A DNA stretch of 28,531 bases, from positions 1 through 28,531 of the forward strand of contig CABSLQ010000040.1 in assembly GCA_902478605.1 (NCBI GenBank), read 5' to 3'. Below, piece by piece: positions 1 to 8,040 of this stretch. This DNA is from an uncultured Oscillospiraceae bacterium. Lineage in GTDB: Bacteria > Bacillota > Clostridia > Oscillospirales > Acutalibacteraceae. A program made the position numbers and the translations under genes. Under the pieces are notes generated by a model. That model saw only the letters and a list, made by a program, of their open reading frames with translations. It was not told where the DNA came from and made no database searches. How positions within the stretch are numbered: position 1 is the first letter of the stretch; every line of letters begins with the position of its first letter.

Positions 1-156
1 ACGGCATCCTTGACAGCGCCAGCCGTGCTTGCTGTGTGGCAGTCAAGTCCGGCTTACGCCGAACTATTTTTATTCATGCGGGTGTCCAACTTGCACTTGC
101 AATTTGCGTTTTTCACAAATTACAGATTAGACATATGTATGAAATTTAGTCATTGA
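1..156 (+). other. Open frame entering from the left edge, unrecognised
   Basis: Frame 1 is open from the first base and reaches a TGA at 154-156, giving 51 residues with no start in the window. The translation begins TASLTAPAVLAVWQSSPAYA and is followed by a hydrophobic, aromatic stretch. I do not recognise a family. It could be the 3' end of a gene cut by the window edge, or chance open frame. The perfect TTGACA at 153-158 overlaps its stop. Confidence 0.2.
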
Positions 157-181
157 CATTTCTAATTAAATCGGTTAAACT
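153..181 (+). promoter_or_regulatory. Candidate upstream promoter with an operator-like box in the spacer
   Basis: TTGACA at 153-158 is a perfect -35 hexamer. A 17-nt spacer leads to TAAACT at 176-181, which matches the -10 consensus at four of six positions. The repeated 14-bp box (166-179) fills most of the spacer. No gene with a ribosome binding site starts nearby, so if active it would make a long leader into the 752 gene or transcribe a lost gene. Confidence 0.4.
166..179. promoter_or_regulatory. Operator-like box 1 (TTAAATCGGTTAAA)
   Basis: This 14-mer matches box 2 (538-551) at 13 of 14 positions and shares 10 of 14 with box 3 (709-722). It is AT-rich with a central CG flanked by loosely symmetric arms, as in LacI-family operators. 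That family link is inference. No cognate regulator is encoded in the window. Confidence 0.45.
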
Positions 182-299
182 TAACATCAGTGATACATAA
201 GGGAATATTGTGCAGAACTTTTCTTGGAAAATGCCATCTGTCTCATACAGCTTTCAGGAAAATGTTTTCAATGTACAAATCGCTGGTTTTACGCTATGA

Positions 300-389
300 T
301 TCATATTGTATTCGTTCCAACAGCTTGACAAGAAGGGAGACGCGGATATTCCGCTCACTTCCTATCAGGCGCTAGTGTTGGAAGAGCAA
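300..389 (+). pseudogene. Possible remnant of the 3' end of a lost gene
   Basis: After a stop at 297-299 this frame reads 29 residues to TAG at 387-389, ending LDKKGDADIPLTSYQALVLE plus EQ. The string looks like the C-terminal beta-sandwich end of a carbohydrate enzyme (a small polar loop, then a 'Y-x-A-L-V-L-E' strand). It has no start and no ribosome binding site. Another frame just upstream is also protein-like, so a frameshifted remnant is possible. Chance is not excluded. Confidence 0.2.
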
Positions 390-471
390 TAGACTGTCCC
401 TATCTTTTTAAAGTTCCATTGCCGTCATTTTCCTTCTGTACTCGTATTGGATCGTCCCCCCCGCTGTGAAT

Positions 472-500
472 ACATAAAAACAGATGAAAGTTTTTTATGT
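472..500. repeat. AT-rich inverted repeat
   Basis: ACATAAAAA at 472-480 pairs perfectly with TTTTTATGT at 492-500 around an 11-nt loop. It lies between the possible gene remnant and the main promoter, just after a run of C at about 456-462. It may be a weak terminator protecting the downstream promoter from read-through. There is no separate T-tract after the stem. Confidence 0.4.
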
Positions 501-518
501 TAGAGATGGATACACGTC

Positions 519-539
519 AAATTTCTTTGAAAGAAATTT
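519..539. promoter_or_regulatory. Perfect 21-bp palindrome over the -35 box, candidate operator
   Basis: The left arm AAATTTCTTT (519-528) is the exact reverse complement of the right arm AAAGAAATTT (530-539) around G529. The right half overlaps the -35 hexamer at 527-532 and its last bases abut box 2. Two ten-base perfect arms with a single central base at a promoter suggest a dimeric regulator site. Which regulator family is unknown. Confidence 0.6.
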
Positions 540-557
540 AAATCGGTAAAATATAAT
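527..557 (+). promoter_or_regulatory. Main candidate promoter of the sugar operon
   Basis: The -35 is TTGAAA at 527-532 (five of six) and the -10 is a perfect TATAAT at 552-557. The spacer is 19 nt, longer than optimal, which is common at regulated promoters. Predicted start of transcription is near 564, leaving a leader of about 190 nt before the first gene. The palindrome covers the -35 and operator-like box 2 fills the spacer, so a bound repressor would occlude polymerase. Confidence 0.6.
538..551. promoter_or_regulatory. Operator-like box 2 (TTAAATCGGTAAAA)
   Basis: It matches box 1 at 13 of 14 positions. It lies exactly between the -35 and -10 hexamers of the main promoter, the classic position for a repressor site. 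The central CG and AT-rich arms resemble LacI-family operators (inference). Confidence 0.5.
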
Positions 558-708
558 AAGACTAAAAACAAAAGCGGTATGCTTTGTGTATTCTTGCCAC
601 ATAAATAGACAATTTTCTGTATTTGTCGCATTCGTTGTCTTCATTTTATCGAATATTCCGCGAACTTCAAGTGGTTATATTTGCATAATGGCTGTGGATT
701 TCTATTTG

Positions 709-722
709 GTTAATCGATAAAA
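709..722. promoter_or_regulatory. Operator-like box 3 (GTTAATCGATAAAA)
   Basis: It shares 11 of 14 positions with box 2 and 10 of 14 with box 1, including the AATCG core. It lies about 30 nt upstream of the first gene's start and just before the AGGAGG ribosome binding site at 741-746. As with box 1, the string ATTTCTA occurs shortly upstream. It could be a second operator for looping, or a roadblock site. It is weaker than boxes 1 and 2. Confidence 0.35.
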
Positions 723-751
723 AATGAAAATGATAGTTTCAGGAGGTCTGT

Positions 752-2194
752 ATGACAATAAAAATGCGCATCAACAATGCACCGCTGCTGCCTGAATATG
801 TCCCGGACGATCAGGTGACGGTGGACGAAAACGGCACGCCGGATTGGGCGGCAGGACTGATTTTTGCCCAAATCCGCATCACGACGGCCACAAAAGAAGG
901 CACGCTGCAATCGGCTGTTAAGGTATTGGATCATTATGCCGAAATGGGTGTCAATGCTTTATGGGTATGCCCTATATATGATACGGAGGCGGATGACAGA
1001 TACGGCAACGCTTATGGAAATGCAGGGCCACATACGGTCAATCCCGTTCTTACCGGTACGGAGGATTACGCAAAGGGCTGGCTTGAAGTTAAGGCGTTTG
1101 TTGACGAGGCGCATAAGCGGAATATAAGAATTCTTTTCGATATTATCATGTGGGGCACGCGTAAAACCGCTCCGCTACGGAAGGAGCACCCCGACTGGTA
1201 TAACGGAGAAGAAGCATGGGGCGGCTACGCCTTTGACTGGACCAATTCGGAATTGCGCGAATGGTTTATTGAACGCGCGGTTGATATTGTCAACATTACG
1301 GGCTGCGATGGCCAGCGTTACGATTTAGAGCCGGGAATTACCGGTTATGATATAGCGAAAGAGATACGCCGGCGTTTGAATGCGCAGGGTAAAAAACCGT
1401 TTATGATGTCCGAACAGCAGAATGAGCGCAACGATGCTTACGATGTGGATGAAATAGGCATTATAGGCTTGGAAGAAATTGTAGCATCCTTTTATAAAAA
1501 GGAGCCTGAGTATTTCTTCCTGGATGAGTATGACATAGTCGATACCGTTAAGCAGGGCAGACAAATAGGCGGCGGATTTTGGAAAGAGAAAAACTTAGGG
1601 TGTGCATTCCGCTATTATATGGGTACCGTGGCTTGCCACGACAACCGTTTTCCGGTGCTATGCGGCAACCGTTTGGCAATAGGGTACCAGTCGATTTTTT
1701 CTCCGTTTATACCGATGTGGTATATAGGAGAGGAATGGAACAACCCGCAGACCGTGGAGGATGTGCTGTATTTCAACACCATCGATTGGGCCGCGCTGGA
1801 TCAGCCTGAGAACCGTGCCTTTTATGAGGACGTTAAGAAAATGCTGCGTATCCGGCGTTCCTATCCGGAAATTTTTACATACTATCCGGAACACTTCCGG
1901 GATACGAACATCTGTAAGGTGGTAACCTCGGCCAAGGACGGCCCCTGCGCCTATGCCCGTTATGCCGACGGAAAGGCGCTGCTGATTGTACCAAACGCCG
2001 CAAAGGAGAGGACGGAAATAACCGTCACTGTCCCCTTTGCGGCGGCCGGACTTGACAGCGGCAGAGAATACCAGGTGACGGATGCGGAAACCGGAGAGAC
2101 GGTTGCGTCCGGTATACATTGTGGAAACGATACCTTTACAGTGACGGTTTCCCATATGGATCAAAAGGTTCTGCTTACAGAGCCTTCGGAGTAA
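752..2194 (+). CDS. GH13-like (alpha-amylase superfamily) glycosidase, cytosolic
   Basis: The protein has 480 residues and no signal peptide, so it should act in the cytosol. The (beta/alpha)8 barrel signatures are visible: 'LDHYAEMGVNALWVCP' near the N-terminus, region II GQRYDLEP with nucleophile D191 and R189, region III MSEQQNER with acid/base E221, and region IV CHDNR with H296-D297. Region I reads FDIIMWG (D130 to G135), so the usual Asn-His after the Asp is replaced by Trp-Gly. A short beta-sandwich follows from about residue 400. AGGAGG at 741-746 fixes the start. It is a close paralogue of the membrane-anchored enzyme at 5980-7944, which suggests the same linkage is cut inside and outside. 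Family-level placement is secure; hydrolase versus transglycosylase or phosphorylase activity and substrate are unknown. Confidence 0.85.
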   Translation: MTIKMRINNAPLLPEYVPDDQVTVDENGTPDWAAGLIFAQIRITTATKEGTLQSAVKVLDHYAEMGVNALWVCPIYDTEADDRYGNAYGNAGPHTVNPVLTGTEDYAKGWLEVKAFVDEAHKRNIRILFDIIMWGTRKTAPLRKEHPDWYNGEEAWGGYAFDWTNSELREWFIERAVDIVNITGCDGQRYDLEPGITGYDIAKEIRRRLNAQGKKPFMMSEQQNERNDAYDVDEIGIIGLEEIVASFYKKEPEYFFLDEYDIVDTVKQGRQIGGGFWKEKNLGCAFRYYMGTVACHDNRFPVLCGNRLAIGYQSIFSPFIPMWYIGEEWNNPQTVEDVLYFNTIDWAALDQPENRAFYEDVKKMLRIRRSYPEIFTYYPEHFRDTNICKVVTSAKDGPCAYARYADGKALLIVPNAAKERTEITVTVPFAAAGLDSGREYQVTDAETGETVASGIHCGNDTFTVTVSHMDQKVLLTEPSE

Positions 2195-2222
2195 ATGAGC
2201 TTTTCAAAGGAGGAAATCCACT

Positions 2223-5200
2223 ATGAAAACGCATGGTTCATCCAAGAGGAAATGGAGGCGTCTGGGCGCCTTTGTTCTGTCGTGTTCCCTTTTGACCGGC
2301 AGTATTCTGACGGCGGCAGGGAGCAGCGCTATGTTTACGCCGCGTGCGGAAGCGGACAGCAGCTTCGTGTATATGAATGCCAGCAACTGCTATAATATTA
2401 CCGTCCACGAAGGCAGAAATGATGCAGTGAAGAATTTTGGCGTTTGGGGCGAGGAGCTTGCAGACGGCAAGGGTATGAAATACACCTCTGCCGTTAATGC
2501 TGGAGGAGACTATACAAATTATACCGCCGCTGCATACGATCAAACCGTAAATTTAGACGGCTTGGAGCTGACCTTTTCGGGATTGGAGGAAGGGAGGGAC
2601 GGTAATCCGCAGCCTGCGCATAAGGATCGCTTCATACTATATATAGGCAGCGGGGAACAGAGCAAGGCGGAGAACCCCCAATTATGCGATCAATATAACA
2701 GCGGCGCCATTTCGCTTGTGTTTGACGGTGCAACGGGTACGGTTACGGCCTGCGCAGGTCCTGCGGCAAGCGAGGTAACCGCCGTGGTTATTAAAAACGC
2801 CTCTGCCCTTAGATTTAATGCCCTAAAGGACAAAGAACTTACGGTTCGCTTTAATAAAACAGAACAGGACAATTTTAGACTTACTGTAGCCGTGGGCGAA
2901 AGGAAACTTACGGGCATTATTCCGGCCGGCGTGTTTGCCGCCTCGGCCGGGTCTTATAAAATTACGGACACTGGCAGCGTATATGTGGGTCTCACCAACG
3001 GTAAAAATGGCTGGACATCTAGCAATAACGCTTTTGACGCTTACGGCATAAACTTTATCGGTTTGCGTGAGAACGTGCCGGATGACGGTTCAACAGGCGA
3101 CGACACTATTTACATGACCAAGGCGAATTATTATTACCAAAGCGTTGTTAAGGTAGATGAGTATTGGCAGCATATACATAATGGCGCTGTTATAAACGGT
3201 ATTTCCTGCGAAGAGTTAGACGGTCGGGGGATAAGATATCAATTCGCCACGATATCTACGACTGAATTGCCTGGTAACACCTATGGCTTATATAAGCAGG
3301 GAGCTTACGGCGAAGTGGTAAATCTGAACGGATTAGAACTTAGATTTTCCGGTTTCACGGCGGCAGACGCTAATGTGGATCCCAGCGCCGCACAAAAGCG
3401 TATGACGCTGTTGCTTAACAGCGGTCATCTGACTGGAAATAATTTAGTCGATCAATTAAACGGTGCGGTCGCACTGGTACTGGATACCGAAAGCGGCAGC
3501 CTTACCGCATATGCGGGCGGACACTCTGCGATTGCGAACGGGAAACGTGTGGAAGCCGCGGTGATAGAAAATGCCGAAGCTTTAAAACTTGAAAATTTTG
3601 AGAACAGAGAATTTACCATAGGATTTGTAGAACAGCGCCACGATTTTAAAGTAACTGTAACAGTGGGGGATCAGACCGTGACGGGGCTGCTTCCTGACAG
3701 TGTTTTTGCGCTTTCCGCGAAATATCCCAACGGCATAAAGACCACTGACGAGGTATACGTGGGTTTAACCAACAGAAGGGAAAATAATGTGCAGGGAGAG
3801 GCGGGGAAAGCGAATGAGTACGACGCTTACACGGTGGATTTTATCAGCCTGCGTGAAAAGGTCGATCTGCCGCCGGAGCCGGATGATAACGATTTTCTGA
3901 AAACGGAGGATCTTTTTTATCCGGCCGGCAGCAATCCGGCCGTTAAGGAATTGATAGGCGGCGGATTAAACTATTCTTTTTCATCTGCGGGAAACGGACG
4001 TAACGGATATAAAAATACGGTTGATCTCGACAGCGGTGTGATTTTGCAGTTTGACTTTTTGCAGGCGGACGCAAGTGAAACGAATACGTATTTTGAAGTG
4101 CTTTTGACAAGAGAAGTCGTGGGGAATATGGGTGACCGTAAACACCACGGCGCAATCACGCTGCGTTTTGATTATGTTGACGGAACAGTCGCGGCGGTTG
4201 TCGGCGGCGGCCAGATAAACGGGGATCCCGCGAAAGAAACGGTAGCTGAAAAAACAGAGCAGGTCATTTCCGCTGTTGAGGCATTAAAGCTTGCAAATTT
4301 AAAAGGCAAGCCGTTTACGGTTTCCATAAGGCAGAGCTCCAATACAGAATTTGAGGTGGCCGTAGCCATTGACGGAGGCGAGCCGGTAAAAGGCTATTTT
4401 TCAACCGCTTTGCTGGAGTATACCCAACAATATGACTGGTCTATAAAAGATATCTCAGCCGTTCTTGTAGGTCTGGATAACGGCGAAGATGGAGCGTATC
4501 AGGACTATAGCCTGGACTTTGTTGGTATCACCTACACACCCAACCCGGCAGATGCCGTGATTGAGAGGATCGACGCCATCGGCGATGTGACGCTGGACAG
4601 CGAGCCGGCGATAGAGGCGGCGCAGGCGGCTCTGAATGCTTTGACAGAACGCCAGCAGAAAAGGGTTGTCAATGCCGAAACCTTAGACAACGCCAGGAAA
4701 AGCCTGGAATACCTGAAGCAGCAGGCGCCGACTCTGGTACAGGAAACGACGGAGGCGATTGATCAGATTGGAACGGTGGATCGGTTCAGCGGGGAGGCTA
4801 TAAAAGCAGCTGAAGAATTGTTTTCCCGGCTGAGCGTAGCCCAGAAAGCACAGGTGAAAAACGCCGAAGAACTGGAACAGGCAATCGCCGCCTATTACCA
4901 AGTGGTTGCGTCGTATATGGCAAGCGATGTCGAGATTTATTCTCCCGCAAATGACGACAGTGTAAGGTTCCGTCCGGACTACTGGTGGCCCTGGCCAACG
5001 ATGCTGAATAAGGAAGTCGGTCCGAATGGCGGCGCACTGTATCATTGGACAAATGCCGTGCGGGATGTCCGCAGCGGCCCCGGCGGCAAGGATGTGGTCA
5101 GTGTAACCGGAGATAAATTCCGGTTGGACGGTCTTATTTTTCAAATCGCCAATTTGACGGCGGACGAAAATCTGACGGATGAAACCGGCGTGCGGCTGAG

Positions 5201-5978
5201 CATCCAGATCGGCAACGAACGGAACGGATACCAGGATGGGAAAAACCTGTCCCTGGTGCTGGATACGGTCTGTGGCGGTGTCCGCGCATATCCCGGCGGC
5301 TCCTGGCTGATTCAGGACGAGGCGCTCAAGCATCGAGCGAATGGAAACCCGAACTATGTCTTTGAGATCCGCAAAACGGCAGACGGTTTGTATCGGCTGT
5401 ATGTTACGGTTGACGAGAAGAGGCTGTCTGCTCTCATACCGGCCAGCGCCCTGGACAGGATCGTACTCGACGACCGCCAGAATCCCAGCGGCCTTTATGT
5501 GGAGCTTTCACCCTGGGTCAATAACGAAGAAGGTATTACGGACAACAGTGTACACACCTTCTCGGCGGAGTTTCTGAGCGTACAGGATACCGGTCGCTAT
5601 GCCTTTGAGCAGGCAAACGATATTATTCTTCTGTTCAACGCACTGCCCGATAAGGCGACAGCAGACAACATGAGCAGTATACTGGCGGTATATGACAGAT
5701 ACCAGGAACTTCCCCGCGCTTTGCGGGTCCTTGTAGTCAATTACGAAAAGATGGCGGATCTCCTGGCTCAGATCCATGAGATAAACGCCGAAGAGGGACT
5801 GAACTGGTACGACGAAGCGGATTTGCCGGGCAGGAAACCTGGAGGGGATTCGGTAAATACCGGCGTGACGAATACGTCAACCGTGTTTGCGCTTGCCAGT
5901 ATCCTGGCGGCGACCGTTCTCCTGACGCTTGCAGGCAGAAAAAGCAAAAAAAGCCGTCATTTTAAGGAGGGCCTGTAA
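2223..5978 (+). CDS. Large surface protein with four related beta-rich modules
   Basis: This 1251-residue protein starts with a signal peptide (about residues 1-45) and has a strong AAAGGAGG site at 2206-2213. Four divergent modules of about 220-250 residues follow, at roughly 47-285, 295-548, 558-772 and 900-1122. Each carries a 'V-N-L-x-G-L-x-L-x-F' strand, a 'G-A-I-x-L-V-x-D-x-x-x-G-x-V-x-A' strand pair and a closing 'V-Y-V-G-L-T-N ... F-I-G-L' strand. Three helical repeats (about 780-840, 848-900, 1125-1190) of the 'ID-IG-V...AI-AA...L...Q...V-N' type separate or follow them. The C-terminus has a degenerate sorting-like SVNTG, a hydrophobic helix and a GRKSKKSRH tail, so it should sit on the cell surface. 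No catalytic motif was recognised. Lectin-like glycan capture is an inference from fold-like pattern and neighbours. Confidence 0.8.
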   Translation: MKTHGSSKRKWRRLGAFVLSCSLLTGSILTAAGSSAMFTPRAEADSSFVYMNASNCYNITVHEGRNDAVKNFGVWGEELADGKGMKYTSAVNAGGDYTNYTAAAYDQTVNLDGLELTFSGLEEGRDGNPQPAHKDRFILYIGSGEQSKAENPQLCDQYNSGAISLVFDGATGTVTACAGPAASEVTAVVIKNASALRFNALKDKELTVRFNKTEQDNFRLTVAVGERKLTGIIPAGVFAASAGSYKITDTGSVYVGLTNGKNGWTSSNNAFDAYGINFIGLRENVPDDGSTGDDTIYMTKANYYYQSVVKVDEYWQHIHNGAVINGISCEELDGRGIRYQFATISTTELPGNTYGLYKQGAYGEVVNLNGLELRFSGFTAADANVDPSAAQKRMTLLLNSGHLTGNNLVDQLNGAVALVLDTESGSLTAYAGGHSAIANGKRVEAAVIENAEALKLENFENREFTIGFVEQRHDFKVTVTVGDQTVTGLLPDSVFALSAKYPNGIKTTDEVYVGLTNRRENNVQGEAGKANEYDAYTVDFISLREKVDLPPEPDDNDFLKTEDLFYPAGSNPAVKELIGGGLNYSFSSAGNGRNGYKNTVDLDSGVILQFDFLQADASETNTYFEVLLTREVVGNMGDRKHHGAITLRFDYVDGTVAAVVGGGQINGDPAKETVAEKTEQVISAVEALKLANLKGKPFTVSIRQSSNTEFEVAVAIDGGEPVKGYFSTALLEYTQQYDWSIKDISAVLVGLDNGEDGAYQDYSLDFVGITYTPNPADAVIERIDAIGDVTLDSEPAIEAAQAALNALTERQQKRVVNAETLDNARKSLEYLKQQAPTLVQETTEAIDQIGTVDRFSGEAIKAAEELFSRLSVAQKAQVKNAEELEQAIAAYYQVVASYMASDVEIYSPANDDSVRFRPDYWWPWPTMLNKEVGPNGGALYHWTNAVRDVRSGPGGKDVVSVTGDKFRLDGLIFQIANLTADENLTDETGVRLSIQIGNERNGYQDGKNLSLVLDTVCGGVRAYPGGSWLIQDEALKHRANGNPNYVFEIRKTADGLYRLYVTVDEKRLSALIPASALDRIVLDDRQNPSGLYVELSPWVNNEEGITDNSVHTFSAEFLSVQDTGRYAFEQANDIILLFNALPDKATADNMSSILAVYDRYQELPRALRVLVVNYEKMADLLAQIHEINAEEGLNWYDEADLPGRKPGGDSVNTGVTNTSTVFALASILAATVLLTLAGRKSKKSRHFKEGL

Positions 5979-5979
5979 T

Positions 5980-7944
5980 ATGACGAAGAAACGGACTGCT
6001 GCATTACTTTCTGCAGGAATGGTTGCCTTGTCAGCGTTCATATTGCCAAGCAGCTTTGCGGCAGCAGAGCAAGATCCATATATCAGCAACGCGGATCTGA
6101 TGCCCAAATATGTGCCGGACAGCCAGGTTAAGCTGGACGCTGAGGGTACTCCCGAATGGGTAAGCTCCCTGATCATGGCAGAGGTCCGCATCCAGACCGC
6201 CACACCGGAGGGCACGCTGCAATCCGCCGTCAAGGTGCTGGATCATTATCAGGAGATGGGCGTAAACGGTCTGTGGATTACGCCGGTAGCCGACGGTGGG
6301 GAAACAGGCGGCGGATATACCAACTGTGGCCCCCATTCCATTGATCCAGCCTTGACCGGGAAACCGGGTAAAGGAGAAAAAAAGGCCATCGAAGACTATC
6401 GTGAGGGCTGGCTGGAGCTGAAAAATTTCATTGATGAAGCCCATAAGAGAAATATCCGCATCCTTCTGGATATGGTCTCATGGGGTGTGGGAAAGGATTC
6501 GCCTCTGATTGCCGCGCATCCCGATTGGTTTGAAGGCGGCGGCGAGTGGGGCGAGGGCTCTAAGAATTTTAAGTGGCGGGATCCCAGAACCGAGGAGGAA
6601 AATGAAGATCTGGTGGACTGGTATCAGCAGCAGTTGGTTGAGATAGCGATTCTCACCGGCTGCGACGGTTTCCGGCATGACCTGGAGCCTAACAGCGGCC
6701 ACGCCGGCTATGAGGTATTAAGCGGTATCCGGCAGAAGCTGCTGGAAAGGGGCCGTAAAATCGTCATGGTATCCGAACAGCAGAACGAACGCGGTCGGGT
6801 TTTTGACTTTGAGCAATTCGGTATCGGCGACGCTTGGAACAACCGGCTTGCCATGAAAACAACCTTCACTTTTCTGGACAAATACAATGTGGTTGACAGC
6901 ATCAAAAACGGAGAAAATATCGGCAGCCAGGGTTCTCAGGATTTGGGAGAGAGTTATCGATTCTATACACATATGCTGAGCTGTCACGATTTCGTTAAAA
7001 GTACGGTTTTAGGAAATCGGCTGGCTATTGGCTATCAGGCCATTTTCGCCCCCTTTATCCCCCTGTGGTATATGGGGGAGGAATGGGCGGAAACCTACGA
7101 GAACAAGTTGGAGGACACGACTGACCGCGCTTTGTATTTCCGTCAAATCGATTGGAACAATCTCAGCAAACCGGAAAACCGTGCCTTCTATGAAGACGTG
7201 AAAGCCATGATCCGCGTCCGCCGCCAATACCCGGAAATTTTCAGTTATTTTCCGGAACAACTTCGGGACAGCAACATTTGCAAGGTGGACGTTACCGGCT
7301 GCGAAGATATGCTGGCTTATGCCAGATACAGAGGCGACACGGCGATCCTTATCGTACCGAATTACAATATTCATGATCAGAGCGGCAAGATGACGGTCTA
7401 TCTGCCGTTTGAGGACATGGGGCTGGATTTTTACCAGAGGTATACGGTAACTGACGCCATAACTGGAGAAAACATCGTCAGTGGAAAAGCTAACGAGGTG
7501 GCGAAGTTCAGCCTCGTGGTTCCCAGCGAGGATATGCGGGTTATCAAGGTGCAGGCCACCGGCAAATATGAAGTGAAGGATAATGCGGGAACCAATCCGG
7601 GTGGGAATACGTCCAGCAGTTCAAACAGCAAGCCGGATAACAGCCAGGTAGGGGAGCCGGGTGTTTCCTCAAATTACAGTCCGGTCGAGGATCCGGGCAG
7701 CGAGCCCGACAATAACCCAACCAGCGAACCGGAGGATAACACGAGCAATACTTCCGACAGCAATCCGGGTAGCAGTACGAGCAATTCGACCGGTACACAA
7801 AGCCCCGCGCCGGTGATAAAGCCGGAGAATCCAAAATCCGGCAGTCCCACCCTCTGGATTATCCTTGGTATCGTGGGCGGCGTCGTTCTCCTGGGCGGCG
7901 CAGGCGCTGTAATTTATACCGTGAGAAAACGTTCCGTCAAATAA
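5980..7944 (+). CDS. GH13-like glycosidase, secreted and membrane-anchored
   Basis: I chose the ATG at 5980, preceded by AAGGAGG at 5964-5970, over an upstream in-frame ATG at 5929 inside the previous gene; this gives 654 residues with a clean signal peptide ending about AFILPSSFAAAEQ. Catalytic residues match the 752 gene: nucleophile D234 in GFRHDLEP with R232, acid/base E266 in VSEQQNER, and H336-D337 in CHDF. Region I is LDMVSWG (D164 to G169), again without Asn-His. After the barrel and beta-sandwich comes a Ser/Asn/Pro/Gly-rich linker (about 535-615), one membrane helix and the tail RKRSVK. There is no LPXTG-type motif, so it is probably membrane-anchored with the catalytic domain outside. 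It is the extracellular counterpart of the cytosolic paralogue. Confidence 0.85.
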   Translation: MTKKRTAALLSAGMVALSAFILPSSFAAAEQDPYISNADLMPKYVPDSQVKLDAEGTPEWVSSLIMAEVRIQTATPEGTLQSAVKVLDHYQEMGVNGLWITPVADGGETGGGYTNCGPHSIDPALTGKPGKGEKKAIEDYREGWLELKNFIDEAHKRNIRILLDMVSWGVGKDSPLIAAHPDWFEGGGEWGEGSKNFKWRDPRTEEENEDLVDWYQQQLVEIAILTGCDGFRHDLEPNSGHAGYEVLSGIRQKLLERGRKIVMVSEQQNERGRVFDFEQFGIGDAWNNRLAMKTTFTFLDKYNVVDSIKNGENIGSQGSQDLGESYRFYTHMLSCHDFVKSTVLGNRLAIGYQAIFAPFIPLWYMGEEWAETYENKLEDTTDRALYFRQIDWNNLSKPENRAFYEDVKAMIRVRRQYPEIFSYFPEQLRDSNICKVDVTGCEDMLAYARYRGDTAILIVPNYNIHDQSGKMTVYLPFEDMGLDFYQRYTVTDAITGENIVSGKANEVAKFSLVVPSEDMRVIKVQATGKYEVKDNAGTNPGGNTSSSSNSKPDNSQVGEPGVSSNYSPVEDPGSEPDNNPTSEPEDNTSNTSDSNPGSSTSNSTGTQSPAPVIKPENPKSGSPTLWIILGIVGGVVLLGGAGAVIYTVRKRSVK

Positions 7945-7973
7945 GACAGGAATGATTTGGGACGAAAAGGGCC

Positions 7974-8007
7974 TGCGGTTTACCGGCCAGCCGGTGGGTA
8001 AACCGCA
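7974..8007 (+). promoter_or_regulatory. Long hairpin before the sugar-binding lipoprotein gene
   Basis: TGCGGTTTACC (7974-7984) pairs perfectly with GGTAAACCGCA (7997-8007) around a 12-nt GC-rich loop. The sequence after the stem is AAAAGCCCC, not a T-run, so it is not a standard terminator on this strand. Its place in the only large intergenic gap suggests an RNA processing or stabilising element that raises binding-protein mRNA relative to upstream genes (inference from similar operons). Confidence 0.55.
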
Positions 8008-8040
8008 AAAGCCCCGGCTATGCGTAGAAAGGATATGGCT

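Noticed and set aside
190..375. 61-residue plus-strand ORF in the upstream region
   Set aside because: No ribosome binding site, unusual composition rich in Arg, Cys and Ser, and it overlaps a different frame that looks more protein-like.
455..462. Run of C as a possible phase-variation tract
   Set aside because: It is short, lies outside any supported gene, and is not placed between promoter hexamers.
571..585. cre-like catabolite repression site just after the main promoter
   Set aside because: The core AAGCGGTAT fits part of the CcpA consensus, but the outer TG and CA positions do not. It is better described as a 5-bp hairpin.
7800..7944. Sortase LPXTG signal on the secreted GH13-like enzyme
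   Set aside because: The C-terminus has a membrane helix and basic tail but no LPXTG or related Thr-Gly motif before it, so a membrane anchor is the simpler reading.
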